Counted from the first letter of the stretch, positions 16,851-26,080 are shown. The stretch is 64,000 bases of DNA from Verrucomicrobiaceae bacterium (GCA_028293825.1 JAQGNY010000039.1:62001-126000), one strand, 5' to 3'. Notes: a model not told the origin generated them from the sequence alone. A program made the numbers and translations.

Positions 16851-19427
16851 ATGCGAAAAATAAAGAAAGATGAATGCAACACCCTAGTGGCTGCAGGGGC
16901 TGTCGCGCTGATTTTAACGACTGCGACGCCCGTGGCAGCACAGACACAACCACAACCTGCCGATCACCCCGCCGCCAAAGTAAAAATGGAAGAGGTAATA
17001 GTCACCGCGCGTAAACGCGATGAAAATCTGCAAACAGTGCCGGTTGCAGTCACCGCTATCAGCGCCGAGGAACTGCGCGAAAAAGCCATTTCCGCACCGA
17101 GCGATTTGCAAAACCATACGCCCGGCCTAGAGCTTCGCCCCGGCGGCGGCCAACAACGTAACGCCGTGCAGTTCTTCCTCCGCGGCCAGGGCACGACCTT
17201 CGGCTCGGCACCGGGCGTTGTAACCTATTTTTCAGACGCACCGGTCGGTAACTCGCCGAAAGTTAGCATCGGCAATAACGGCCAATTTTTCGACTTGTCG
17301 TCAGTGCAGGTTTTGAAGGGACCGCAAGGCACACTGTTCGGCAAAAATACCACCGGCGGCGCGGTACTGTTCACGCCAGAGCACCCCGGCAATGAATTCG
17401 GCGGTTTTCTGCAAGCAAAAGCGGGCAACTACGACATGCGCGAATACACTGGCGCGGTCACTGTTCCTCTCATTGATGGCATCCTCAGCGTACGCGCAGC
17501 TGGCAATATTATCCGCCGCGATGGTTTCACCACGAGCCTGACTACCGGACAAGTCCTGGACGACCGCCATCGCGACTCGTACCGTCTCGGCATCAGCTTC
17601 ACGCCGACGCAATGGTTCGATAACTACACGATGTACCAGCGCAACAAGGTCGATGAAAATAATAGCGGCTCGGTGCTCTTCAACTTCAACGAAAGTAACG
17701 CGCTGTATAACACCACGCCCGTAAACCTAGCTACCTTTAACCCTTTAACCGACCCCGTAACCGGCTTTGTTGCAGTAGCAGGACTTTGCGGAGGAATCTA
17801 TGGCGCCACACCTGCTGCCGGTGCATGCGTGCAAACGCGCCTCGGCATTCTAAATAGCTTAAGAAACGGCCTGATCGCCGAGGAAAACAGAATTAACAAC
17901 GGCGGTGACAGCGCCAAGCGTAAAAATGTGACCGACGATATCCTGACTTTTACCGGCGAAAACGAACAGCTCAACAACATCACCAAAATTAATCTGGGCA
18001 CGCTGGGCTGGCTCGGCGACATGTCGATCAAAAACGTGTTCAACAGTGTCAAAAATGATGGTGTGCACACCAAGTACGATGGCGGCTCGCCGCTGCCGAA
18101 CGGTCTGGTTTACAACAATTACGATTCCATCAACGGCACCCAAGTCGCGACCTCTAAATCCGATGGCAGCAACGACTGGTTCGACGACTACAGCGAGGAA
18201 ATTCAAATCCTCGGCACCATCGCCGAAAAACACACATGGATTGCCGGCTACTACCGCGAAAGGGATTACGACAAACTCGACTATCCGCCGCTGTTCTCCG
18301 CCTATGGCAATGCGTTCAGCCCCAATTTATTGCCGGCGGTTGTCGCCAGCTTTTCCCACAACAGCCTGAACCTGGACACCGGTTACTTTATTCAGGGCAC
18401 CGCCGATCTTTCCGTTCTTGGCTTGGAAGGCCTCAAACTCACTTACGGCTGGCGCCACTCGAAATCGAGTTTCGAAGGTGATCAACAGGGTTACGACACT
18501 TTGGCGTATCTCACGCAGGGTACTCTGACTCCCAACGGTATCGATGTCGCGCGACCGAAGGTCCAAGATGAAGCGGATACACACAACATCGGCCTGGACT
18601 ATCAAATCACGCCCGACATGCTGCTGTACGTCGCCAGCCGTACCGGCTTCAAACCGGGCGGAGCCAATATTGCACCTTCTGGCGGCGTCGTCGTACCTAG
18701 CTTCACACCCAACTATGGCCCGGAGAAGGTCGAAGACGTTGAGTTCGGCATGAAAGCGGACTGGGATATTGCCGGCCGCCCGCTGCGCACCAACGTCGCG
18801 GCCTACCGCACTTGGTACAACGACATCCAGCGCTCGGAGTCATTCGCAACCGCCGGTGGCGTCCCCTTCACGCAGACAGCCAATATCGCCAAGGCTCGCA
18901 TCGATGGCCTTGAGTTGGAGGCCATATTCCAGGCGACCGACTACCTGCGGATATCGCTGAATTACGCCTGGATGAATGCCAAATACCTAAAATGGCCGGG
19001 CACGACCACAACGGTATTAACCGGCGAAACCAAAGAGTTGGCCGACAGCCCATATGTCGGCACACCGAAGAATCAAGGCACTCTCTCCTTGCGCTACACG
19101 CTCCCGACACCGGCCGAATGGGGTGAAATCGCCGCTACTGCGAATTACTACGCGCAGAGCTCGGTGCACTTGAACGACACCGAGCTGGCCGATGGTTTTG
19201 GCAAACAGTCCGGTTGGTCGAACCTGAACTTACGTCTCGACTGGGCCAACGTGGTCGGTGCGCCGGTGGATTTGGCGCTGTTTGTAACCAATGCCACCGA
19301 TGGCCTCCACGCCGTTGCGTTGAACTCGTTCTATCCGTTTGTCGGTACTGCAAACGCGATTTACAACGAGCCGCGTATGTGGGGCGCAGAAGTTCGATAT
19401 CGCTTTGGCTCTAACGCGAAGAAATAA
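16851..19427 (+). CDS. TonB-dependent outer-membrane receptor (tandem paralogue)
   Basis: An 858-residue receptor nearly co-linear with the one at 13627-16185. The signal peptide ends around residue 31 (LTTATPVAAQTQPQP). The plug contains EEVIVTARKRDENLQTVPVA and VLKGPQGTLFGKNTTGGAV, and the barrel ends AEVRYRFGSNAKK. The two proteins share long identical blocks in plug and strands and differ mainly in loop segments, for example around residues 285-330 and 555-575, as expected when paralogues diverge in ligand specificity. The GLC...AC cysteine pair is kept. AGAGAGGA precedes the ATG. A relic of a further receptor leader lies just upstream. The ligand is unknown; nearby esterases suggest an ester-containing compound. 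Confidence 0.93.
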   Translation: MRKIKKDECNTLVAAGAVALILTTATPVAAQTQPQPADHPAAKVKMEEVIVTARKRDENLQTVPVAVTAISAEELREKAISAPSDLQNHTPGLELRPGGGQQRNAVQFFLRGQGTTFGSAPGVVTYFSDAPVGNSPKVSIGNNGQFFDLSSVQVLKGPQGTLFGKNTTGGAVLFTPEHPGNEFGGFLQAKAGNYDMREYTGAVTVPLIDGILSVRAAGNIIRRDGFTTSLTTGQVLDDRHRDSYRLGISFTPTQWFDNYTMYQRNKVDENNSGSVLFNFNESNALYNTTPVNLATFNPLTDPVTGFVAVAGLCGGIYGATPAAGACVQTRLGILNSLRNGLIAEENRINNGGDSAKRKNVTDDILTFTGENEQLNNITKINLGTLGWLGDMSIKNVFNSVKNDGVHTKYDGGSPLPNGLVYNNYDSINGTQVATSKSDGSNDWFDDYSEEIQILGTIAEKHTWIAGYYRERDYDKLDYPPLFSAYGNAFSPNLLPAVVASFSHNSLNLDTGYFIQGTADLSVLGLEGLKLTYGWRHSKSSFEGDQQGYDTLAYLTQGTLTPNGIDVARPKVQDEADTHNIGLDYQITPDMLLYVASRTGFKPGGANIAPSGGVVVPSFTPNYGPEKVEDVEFGMKADWDIAGRPLRTNVAAYRTWYNDIQRSESFATAGGVPFTQTANIAKARIDGLELEAIFQATDYLRISLNYAWMNAKYLKWPGTTTTVLTGETKELADSPYVGTPKNQGTLSLRYTLPTPAEWGEIAATANYYAQSSVHLNDTELADGFGKQSGWSNLNLRLDWANVVGAPVDLALFVTNATDGLHAVALNSFYPFVGTANAIYNEPRMWGAEVRYRFGSNAKK

Positions 19428-19439
19428 TTTTTACACTGG

Positions 19440-19481
19440 AACGATTGCAGAGAAGCGGCGACTACTTTCTCTGCAATCGTT
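19440..19481 (+). terminator. 15-bp hairpin after the second receptor gene
   Basis: Perfect arms AACGATTGCAGAGAA and TTCTCTGCAATCGTT with a 12-base loop start 13 bases after the stop codon. The position parallels the 11-bp hairpin after the first receptor gene. There is no T-tract. Confidence 0.6.
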
Positions 19482-19580
19482 ACCGGCGTCGATCAGATTC
19501 ATATCCAAATTCATAGCAAATCAAATTCGTCATCGACCAATACAAAAATTTCAATTAATACCGTGAACACGTCGAACATT

Positions 19581-19609
19581 AGCCCTGCAGAAGGAGTGGG
19601 GCTCTTTTT
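19581..19609 (+). terminator. Intrinsic terminator downstream of the second receptor
   Basis: AGCCCT pairs with GGGGCT across an 11-base loop and is followed by CTTTTT. It probably ends the receptor transcript before the TetR gene. The rest of the 19428-19783 gap shows no gene and no other clear signal beyond the hairpin listed separately. Confidence 0.55.
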
Positions 19610-19783
19610 ACAAACGCAAACTTTATATTCATAAATACATCGGTCTGATTTTCCAAACGCATCGGCAACAAATACGATGACAGAATATTGTTGATATACT
19701 TTCGCCCACCTCATCACTGCTAATGAATTAAAAAAGCGTTTATGCAGGTGAACACAACAATAAATCAGACAGGATTTTAGACG

Positions 19784-20461
19784 TTGAAACAGACTACCAA
19801 TGCAACGCGCCCGCAAAACCGCGAACCGAGAAAAAGAGGCCGCCCCGATCCTGCTGCTGGCGAAGAAGCGTTAAATACATTACATCGCGTCGCGTACGCT
19901 CACTTCATCGTCAACGGTGTTGAGGATGCGAGCATGTTGACGATCGCGCGCGAAGCCGGTGTATCGCGGCAGATGATTCATAACCGTTTTGGTAACAAGC
20001 AACAATTTTTCGATGCCGTGGTGCAGCATGGCGACGACCACATGCAAAACAAATTCAACATGGCATCGCTGCCTTCGACTACCGATCCGTGGGTGATTTT
20101 TAATTTTCTCGGCAATGGCATCTGCAATGTAGTGCTCGATCCCGATGGCATCAGCATTTTTCGAGTGATGAATGTTGCCGCCTATCGCCACCCGGAAATC
20201 GCCGCTACGCACGAAATGTCATTAAATAAAGCGTACACAATGTTCGCGCGCTTTTTGCGTCTCGCCGGCAAAGAACTCAACGTCGATATCGAAGACGCGA
20301 AAGGTGCATCGCGCGATTTTCTCGCGCTCGTGCACGGTTTTACTTTGCCGGTGATTCAGGGCCGCCGCGAACGCCCTTCCGCTGCGGTGCAGGCAAAAGA
20401 AATCAAAGCGATCGTGGGACGTTTTCTGCGCGGCGTCGGCTTTGTCGAACCCAAAAAATAA
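19784..20461 (+). CDS. TetR-family transcriptional regulator (TTG start)
   Basis: A 225-residue regulator with a basic N-terminal tail (REPRKRGRPDP). The helix-turn-helix, LTIAREAGVSRQMIHNRFGNKQQFF, runs at about residues 50-75 (shown here in part: LTIAREAGVSRQMIHNRFGN). The C-terminal region resembles the AefR-like/TetR_C group, with GISIFRVMNVAAYRHPEI. The only start giving the complete basic tail is a TTG at 19784-19786 with AGGA nine bases upstream; the frame in which ATG occurs just before is closed by TAG. It lies between the receptor pair and the esterase genes and is a plausible local regulator of the island. The ligand is unknown. Confidence 0.88.
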   Translation: MKQTTNATRPQNREPRKRGRPDPAAGEEALNTLHRVAYAHFIVNGVEDASMLTIAREAGVSRQMIHNRFGNKQQFFDAVVQHGDDHMQNKFNMASLPSTTDPWVIFNFLGNGICNVVLDPDGISIFRVMNVAAYRHPEIAATHEMSLNKAYTMFARFLRLAGKELNVDIEDAKGASRDFLALVHGFTLPVIQGRRERPSAAVQAKEIKAIVGRFLRGVGFVEPKK

Positions 20462-20474
20462 TCTGCCGCGCCGC

Positions 20475-21011
20475 TTAAAATACGGCGCCGGGTTGCTTTA
20501 AAAATTCTACCTCCACCGCTGTCGATAGCCGTCCTAAAATCGGATTGCGATGTGGAAAGCGGCCGAATCTTTCGATGATTTGTTTATGCGCAACCTCGGC
20601 ATCGAGGCTGCCCTGAATACCATTTCGGCTAAATAGCTGCAGCGCGATGTGATGAATTTTCAGCGACTCGCTGTGCATAAATGGCATGTACAAAAAATTT
20701 CGATACTCGACCGTTAATTCTTTATCCGCGCCATTGGCAATCGCTTCCTGCGCCAAGCCTAGCGCCAATGCGTCGTTTGCAAAAGCCAGCGACAGATTTC
20801 TAAAAATATTTCTCGAAAACTGATCGAGTACAATCACTTCTGCCAAGCGACCCTGCGCGGTTTTACGCCATTCGAATAATTCGCAGCGTGCAGCCCTCGC
20901 ATGCAGCTCGCCGAAACGCGCGGCGATGGCAGCATCGAACGATTCATCCTTTTCCCACCATTGCTTCGGATCTATCTCCTCGAACCAGAATTGCAAAACA
21001 GCTTTATACAT
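20475..21011 (-). CDS. DUF924 family protein
   Basis: A 178-residue protein with the DUF924 pattern: VLQFWFEEIDPKQWWEKD at the start, VIVLDQFSRNIFRN near residue 60-75, and FLYMPFMHSESLKIH near 107-120. Members are small, all-helical, cytoplasmic, and resemble tetratricopeptide-like folds; no biochemical function is established. The gene converges on the TetR gene with 13 bases between stops, the gap being a GC-rich imperfect inverted repeat that may terminate both. GGGAG lies eight bases before the ATG. It is likely an unrelated passenger in this island. Confidence 0.88.
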   Translation of the reverse strand: MYKAVLQFWFEEIDPKQWWEKDESFDAAIAARFGELHARAARCELFEWRKTAQGRLAEVIVLDQFSRNIFRNLSLAFANDALALGLAQEAIANGADKELTVEYRNFLYMPFMHSESLKIHHIALQLFSRNGIQGSLDAEVAHKQIIERFGRFPHRNPILGRLSTAVEVEFLKQPGAVF

Positions 21012-21175
21012 CGCATCAACTCCCGCGAAGATATCGATCCCGTTGAATACTTCAATTCATAAAACGAGCTTATCAAACTCAGATTTTTAGACGATGCACG
21101 CATCGACCTGACCTATTTATTCCATTTAACGCTGACATGAATAAAATTTAACGCCCTCTACATTAATTTACATTG

Positions 21176-21204
21176 TTGACAATTTATAGTCCGCACCTTA
21201 GGGT
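21176..21204 (+). promoter_or_regulatory. Possible sigma-70 promoter for the carboxylesterase gene
   Basis: A consensus TTGACA at 21176-21181 is followed after 17 bases by TAGGGT, a weak -10. It lies about 106 bases before the carboxylesterase ATG in an AT-rich gap (21012-21309) that shows no other recognisable signal. Confidence 0.35.
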
Positions 21205-21309
21205 TGCATGACTCTATGTACATCACTAAAAACACTAAACTATTTTTAATAATTAACACTTATTTTCGATTCATAAAAATAAGCATCATTTAAAAATTCG
21301 GAGCCGATC

Positions 21310-22905
21310 ATGCACGACGTAATTGTAGAAACCAATGCAGGTAAATTAGGCGGTGTCACTGAAAATGGCGTGCACATATTCAAGGGTATCCCCTACGGTG
21401 CATCCACTGCCGGTGCCAATCGTTTTCGCGCGCCGCAACCGCTCGAAGCGTGGAGCGGCATTCGCGATGCAACGCGCTATGGCGACACATCGCCGCAACG
21501 CTCACCGTCCGAAATGGCCGGCGGTGAACCTGGCGACGGCGAAGGCGATGCGCGCCTGTCCGCGTTCATGGGTTTTCTGCAAGGGCTGGCCGGCGATGAA
21601 CCTGCACAGGGCGAAGATTGCTTAAAGTTGAATATTTGGACCGCCGGACTCGATACCAAAAAATCGCGCGCGGTTATGGTGTGGTTGCACGGCGGTGCGT
21701 TCGACAGCGGTTCAGGATCTTGGCCAATGTACGACGGCACGCCGCTCGCTGCTCGCGACGATGTGGTCGCGGTCACCATCAATCACCGCCTCGGCCCGCT
21801 CGGATTTTTATACCTCGATGAAATCGGCGGCGAAAAATACGCAGGCTCCGGCAACGCCGGCATGCTCGACATCGTGCAGGCGCTGCAATGGATTCGCGAC
21901 AATATCGCCAGCTTCGGCGGCGACCCGAGCAAAGTCATGGTGTACGGCGATTCCGGCGGCGCATCGAAAAGTGCAACGCTGCTCGGCATGCCCGCAGCGA
22001 AAGGTTTATTTCAGCGCGCCGTGATTATGAGTGGCCCGTTGGTGCGCGTGCGTCGATTGGAAACAGCGCGCCGCGTCACGCAGGAATTTCTCGAACACCT
22101 GAATATTCCCGCTGCGGAATTTCATAAATTGCACGATGTGCCCTATCCACAATTACTCGAAGCCGCAGCGAAATTACAGGTCGCGATCGACACCGGTCTC
22201 GCCGGCGCTGCCAGCCCGGAAGATTTTATGCCGCTGCAACCGATGGTCGACGGCAAAACTATTCCGGTGCAGCCACTCGATCCGGTTTGTACACCGATCG
22301 GCGCCGACGTCACCACGATGGTCGGTTCGACGCAGGACGACATGAAAATGATCATGTTGAGCATGCCGTGGTTCGGGCGCATGGACGACGCTGGCCTCAA
22401 GCAATTTGCCGGCGCTACGTTCGGCGAATTGGGTGAAGCGATGCTCGCCGAATATAAAAAGATTTATCCCAACGCGACGCCGACCGACATCGCCTGCCAG
22501 TGTGTCACCGACCGCGTGATGTGGGCCGGCAGTATCGATTGGGCCGAGCGCAAAATCGGCGGCGGTGGCGCTCCGGTTTACATGTACCGCTTCGACTACA
22601 CCACGCCGGCACTGGGCGGCATTCTCGGCGCCACTCACGGTGGCGAGGTACCGTTCGCGATGAACAATTACACCTACACGCCAATGGCCGGCGAGCGCCC
22701 CGAAAATGCCGCGATGGGAAAATTAATGAGCGAAACATTTGTACGCTTCGCGCATACCGGCAATCCCAACCATGCGCAATTGCCGGAGTGGAAACCGTAT
22801 TCGTTGCAGGCGCGCGACACCATGGTGTTCAACGTCGATACGCACGTCGAAGCCAATCCACGCGCGCAGTTACGCGCGTTGTACGCGAAGAAAGACGGCA
22901 AATAA
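21310..22905 (+). CDS. Type-B carboxylesterase (cytoplasmic)
   Basis: A 531-residue carboxylesterase/lipase of the alpha/beta-hydrolase fold. The EDCLKLNIWTA signature, the oxyanion-hole HGGAF and the nucleophile elbow YGDSGGA with Ser215 are all visible; the catalytic His is probably in GATHGGEVPF near residue 443. It hydrolyses short to medium carboxylic esters. There is no signal peptide, so it acts inside the cell, unlike the exported paralogues at 33116 and 42622. CGGAG lies six bases before the ATG. It is followed after 97 bases by an exported tannase-family esterase, then an SDR, which suggests a stepwise route from an ester to an alcohol to a ketone. Confidence 0.92.
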   Translation: MHDVIVETNAGKLGGVTENGVHIFKGIPYGASTAGANRFRAPQPLEAWSGIRDATRYGDTSPQRSPSEMAGGEPGDGEGDARLSAFMGFLQGLAGDEPAQGEDCLKLNIWTAGLDTKKSRAVMVWLHGGAFDSGSGSWPMYDGTPLAARDDVVAVTINHRLGPLGFLYLDEIGGEKYAGSGNAGMLDIVQALQWIRDNIASFGGDPSKVMVYGDSGGASKSATLLGMPAAKGLFQRAVIMSGPLVRVRRLETARRVTQEFLEHLNIPAAEFHKLHDVPYPQLLEAAAKLQVAIDTGLAGAASPEDFMPLQPMVDGKTIPVQPLDPVCTPIGADVTTMVGSTQDDMKMIMLSMPWFGRMDDAGLKQFAGATFGELGEAMLAEYKKIYPNATPTDIACQCVTDRVMWAGSIDWAERKIGGGGAPVYMYRFDYTTPALGGILGATHGGEVPFAMNNYTYTPMAGERPENAAMGKLMSETFVRFAHTGNPNHAQLPEWKPYSLQARDTMVFNVDTHVEANPRAQLRALYAKKDGK

Positions 22906-23002
22906 ATCGGCAGTGATTTTTTTCGTTAACCATTGCGGTGCTGCAACAGCACCGCCAATTAATTCGCATAACAAAACTAATAATTAATAAGAGGAATGCG
23001 CT

Positions 23003-24565
23003 ATGAATAAGAATTCAAAAAATATCGCGATGGGCGCCACGCTATCGCTATTGATGAGCGCGACCGGCACCTCGCTCGCCGCAGACAACTGTACCATCGA
23101 TAACATTAAAAAAGCCGTTGCCAGCGATACCACCATTGTCTCGGCAACACACCTCACCGATCCGGTTCCGTACTGCTCCGTTGAAGGTTTCGTCACCACG
23201 CAAAATCCCGGCCCGAACAATGTTGGCTTCTTATTAGGACTGCCCGATAAAGGCTGGAACGGTCGTTTCTTTTTTAATTCGGTCGGCGGCTCCGCCGGAT
23301 TTTTGCAAACGCCGAATGCACAATTAATTGTCGATGGATTTGCCGTTGCCACCACTGACGGCGGTCATCGCAGCAGTAGCATTCTCGATTGGGCGGATTT
23401 GAAAGACGAAGCCAAGGCGCTCGATTTGGCGCGGCGTTCGATGCACGTGTCCGCCGTCGCGGCCCAGGCAATTACCAAATCGTTTTACAACGCCGAATCG
23501 ATGTATCGCTATGTCGAAGGTTGCTCCGGCGGCGGACAACGCACGTTGTCGGCCGCGCGTCATTATCCCGAGGATTACGACGGCTTTATTGTCGAGGCAC
23601 CGGGAATTAACGCCGGTAATATTCTTGCCTTTGCCAGCGCCACGCAATTTATGGCGAAGAATCCCGACGCGTGGATTCCACCGGCGAAAGTCATGATGAT
23701 GGAACAAAAAGTTAATCAGGCCTGCGGCGCACTCGGTGGCGTGGTGCCGAATTCGCTGGCGTGTAAATTCGATGCCGCATCGTTGCAATGTCCCGGAGCC
23801 GATGCACCCGATTGTTTAACGGCGAAACAAGTGCAAACCGCGCAATTAATTGCACGTGGACCGCGCAGCCCGAAAGGACAAATTTATCCCGGCGCACCCT
23901 ACACCAACACCACTGGCTGGATCGGGTTTTATACCGGTATGACGCCACCGCCGTGGAGCGAAACCGATCTTGGCAAAGCACCCGGCGGTTACATAATTTC
24001 GCATTCGTTTATGCGCGGTTATTTCGGTGCGAAATACGACTTCGTCAATCAATTCAATTTCAACAATCAAAAAGATGTCGATGCGTATTTGGCAGCCGAT
24101 AGCAAAGCGCAAATGGGGCAAACTGACGCCGATCTCACCGGCGTGGAAAAAGCCGGACACAAAGTTATTTTCTGGCACGGCATGAGCGATCACGGCATTG
24201 TTTACGCCGACATGATTCGCTATTACGAGCAACTGAAAAAAACCATGCCCGGCGATGGACGCGTCGAGAAATTCACCCGACTTTTCGCAGCGCCCGGTGT
24301 ATTGCATTGTGGCGGCGGTAGCGGCCCGACCGATATGGGTCCGCGTGCGCTCGACAAAATGGTCGACTGGGTCGAGAAAGGTATTTATCCCGAAGCACTG
24401 GTCGCCAATCGCACCGTCGAACCCGGCGCAAAAGTACGGCAGTTCCTGAGCTGTGGATATCCAAAAGTCGCCGTGTATAAACCGAAAGAATTACCGAAGA
24501 GCGATCCAATGGCACCGCTGCGCGGCGACCCTGCGTTCGATGCCAATAATTGGGCCTGCGAATAA
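23003..24565 (+). CDS. Tannase/feruloyl-esterase family hydrolase, exported
   Basis: A 520-residue member of the tannase family with a Sec signal peptide (cleavage near residue 27, GTSLAADNC). The family's CS-D-HC motif is complete: Cys174-Ser175 in YVEGCSGGGQR, Asp in HGMSDHGIVYAD, and adjacent His-Cys in PGVLHCGGG, the two Cys normally forming a disulfide that holds the triad. Such enzymes release phenolic or other acids from esters in the periplasm or outside the cell. AGAGGA lies eight bases before the start. With the TonB receptors upstream and a carboxylesterase just before it, it fits an ester-utilisation role; the true substrate is not determined. Confidence 0.92.
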   Translation: MNKNSKNIAMGATLSLLMSATGTSLAADNCTIDNIKKAVASDTTIVSATHLTDPVPYCSVEGFVTTQNPGPNNVGFLLGLPDKGWNGRFFFNSVGGSAGFLQTPNAQLIVDGFAVATTDGGHRSSSILDWADLKDEAKALDLARRSMHVSAVAAQAITKSFYNAESMYRYVEGCSGGGQRTLSAARHYPEDYDGFIVEAPGINAGNILAFASATQFMAKNPDAWIPPAKVMMMEQKVNQACGALGGVVPNSLACKFDAASLQCPGADAPDCLTAKQVQTAQLIARGPRSPKGQIYPGAPYTNTTGWIGFYTGMTPPPWSETDLGKAPGGYIISHSFMRGYFGAKYDFVNQFNFNNQKDVDAYLAADSKAQMGQTDADLTGVEKAGHKVIFWHGMSDHGIVYADMIRYYEQLKKTMPGDGRVEKFTRLFAAPGVLHCGGGSGPTDMGPRALDKMVDWVEKGIYPEALVANRTVEPGAKVRQFLSCGYPKVAVYKPKELPKSDPMAPLRGDPAFDANNWACE

Positions 24566-24740
24566 CCGTAGCGGTGAACAACAAAGCGGCGCTCGATAAA
24601 TTTATCGGCGCCGCATTACTATCAATCAACATCAAAAAAAATAAATCGAAATATATTTTTATAAAAATTTTAGAAAAAAAATTTCAACTGTTCTATTTCA
24701 ATAATTCAATTTCAATAACTAGAAAAATGGAGCAATAACG

Positions 24741-25493
24741 ATGGCACGTCGTTTGGAAAATCGTGTAGCGCTAATCACTGGTACAGGCAAAGGTATGGGC
24801 CGCGCAGCAGCATTACGTTTCGCCGCTGAAGGCGCGTGGGTTATCGGCTGCGATCTGGATGCCGAAGCCAACGCTTCAACAATCGCCGATGTGCAGGCGG
24901 CGCACGGCACCATGCACGGTATGACGCCGGTCGATTTGGGCGATCCGGTACAGGCGCGACAATGGGTGGCCGATGCGGTCGCCATTCACGGCCGCATCGA
25001 TATTCTCTACAACAATGCATCGGCGTGTCGCTTCGTCACCATCGATCAAATGACCGACGACGATTGGTATTTCACCACACGCAATGAATTGGATTTGGTC
25101 GCACACGTTACGCGCGCCGCGTGGTCGCATTTGTGTAAAAACGGCGGCGTGATTATCAACACCGCATCGGTCGCCGGACACGGTGGCGGCGTCGGCGGCT
25201 TCTGTCATTCGACAACCAAGGCCGGCGTATTGGCGATGACGAAAGTGATGGCGGCCGAAGGCGCACCGCATGGTATTCGTGCCGTCAGCATCAGCCCCGG
25301 CATGATCGAAACGCCCGGCTCCGCCGATCAACTCGCCATGCCCGGCGTGCGCGATATGTTGATGGCACACTCGCTGGTGAAGCGCATCGGCAGGCCGGAA
25401 GAAATCGCCGGCGTCGCGGCATTTCTCGCCTCCGACGAAGCGTCATTTATTACCGGCACCGATTACCTAGTCGATGGCGGACTGACCAACTGA
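24741..25493 (+). CDS. SDR-family protein with altered catalytic site
   Basis: A 250-residue SDR with a Rossmann TGTGKGMG loop, CDLDAEANA acidic turn favouring NAD(H), and the C-terminal SDEASFITGTDYLVDGG typical of the FabG-like branch. Two hallmark positions differ: NNAG reads NNAS, and the YxxxK pair reads HSTTK, with His156 in place of the catalytic Tyr and Lys160 kept. The serine in NTASVAG remains. It may use His for proton transfer, act on an unusual substrate, or have lost activity. GGAG lies eight bases upstream of the ATG. It follows the tannase-family gene and may process its product. Confidence 0.87.
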   Translation: MARRLENRVALITGTGKGMGRAAALRFAAEGAWVIGCDLDAEANASTIADVQAAHGTMHGMTPVDLGDPVQARQWVADAVAIHGRIDILYNNASACRFVTIDQMTDDDWYFTTRNELDLVAHVTRAAWSHLCKNGGVIINTASVAGHGGGVGGFCHSTTKAGVLAMTKVMAAEGAPHGIRAVSISPGMIETPGSADQLAMPGVRDMLMAHSLVKRIGRPEEIAGVAAFLASDEASFITGTDYLVDGGLTN

Positions 25494-25591
25494 GGCGCGC
25501 TCGCGCCTTTCCATCGCTGACGCGGCTGCACAGCATCAACAAAATCTAAGAAGTAATCGAGATTTCCTACGCAAAAGTAGACGCCACCTAG

Positions 25592-25951
25592 CTATGGCGT
25601 TTGTACTCTATTTACCGCTGCATACCAACGAGAGCTCTGATACAAATATGGGTAAATTACAACGCAAAACATAGTATCGCGTTCTGGCCACCAATTTGAC
25701 TCTGAGGTTGGCACTGATTGAAACGCTACATGCTCAACCACGTAACGAAATTTGTACTTCGAAGCCCTTGGATTGAGTTCATAAAATGAATTAGGCAGAT
25801 GTTCGCTTGTTATCTCGATGGCACTACCAACCTCTAACTGGGAGATACGTCGCCGCCATATCTCATCTAATACGATCTCGATTCCAGCGTCACCTAGATA
25901 TCTCTTGTGTATCTTTTTTTCGATACGCCTATTCATCGCTGAGTGAGCCAT
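25592..25951 (-). CDS. Small hypothetical protein in an integron cassette
   Basis: A 119-residue frame I do not recognise. It is rich in charged and aromatic residues, with no signal peptide or membrane helix. Its ATG at 25949-25951 lies within the R' box of the attC site upstream, so it begins right at the cassette boundary and has no ribosome-binding site; this is common in integron cassettes. A start at the second Met (MNRRIEKK) is equally possible. No attC was found after its stop, so its cassette appears truncated toward the SDR gene. Coding status is probable rather than certain. Confidence 0.5.
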   Translation of the reverse strand: MAHSAMNRRIEKKIHKRYLGDAGIEIVLDEIWRRRISQLEVGSAIEITSEHLPNSFYELNPRASKYKFRYVVEHVAFQSVPTSESNWWPERDTMFCVVIYPYLYQSSRWYAAVNRVQTP

Positions 25952-26080
25952 AACGCCGCGTTAAGCGGCAGTTTTTAAGTTGTAGTTTTGTGGAGTAATT
26001 TGCGCAGAAAAACCACAAAATACGACCTAAAAACTGTCCAGTGTAGCGAAGCAGAACGGTGCTGCAACGACTTGTTAGGC
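25948..26080 (-). other. Integron attC recombination site (133 bp)
   Basis: Read on the minus strand, the site opens with R'' GCCTAAC at 26080-26074, a five-base spacer AAGTC, then L'' GTTGCAGC carrying the family's extra base. It closes with L' GCTTAAC, spacer GCGGC and R' GTTATGG at 25954-25948. This follows the aadA-type attC plan box for box. The centre is an imperfect palindrome: 25969-25993 pairs with 26013-26036. The HNH gene's TAA stop lies inside R'', as in typical cassettes. About 22 bases on one arm are unpaired, a mild asymmetry. Length is within the normal attC range. Confidence 0.85.

Noticed and set aside
25490-25591. attC after the small cassette ORF
   Set aside because: No GTTRRRY/RYYYAAC pair with L boxes was found; only a short ACGCCA/TGGCGT palindrome is present.
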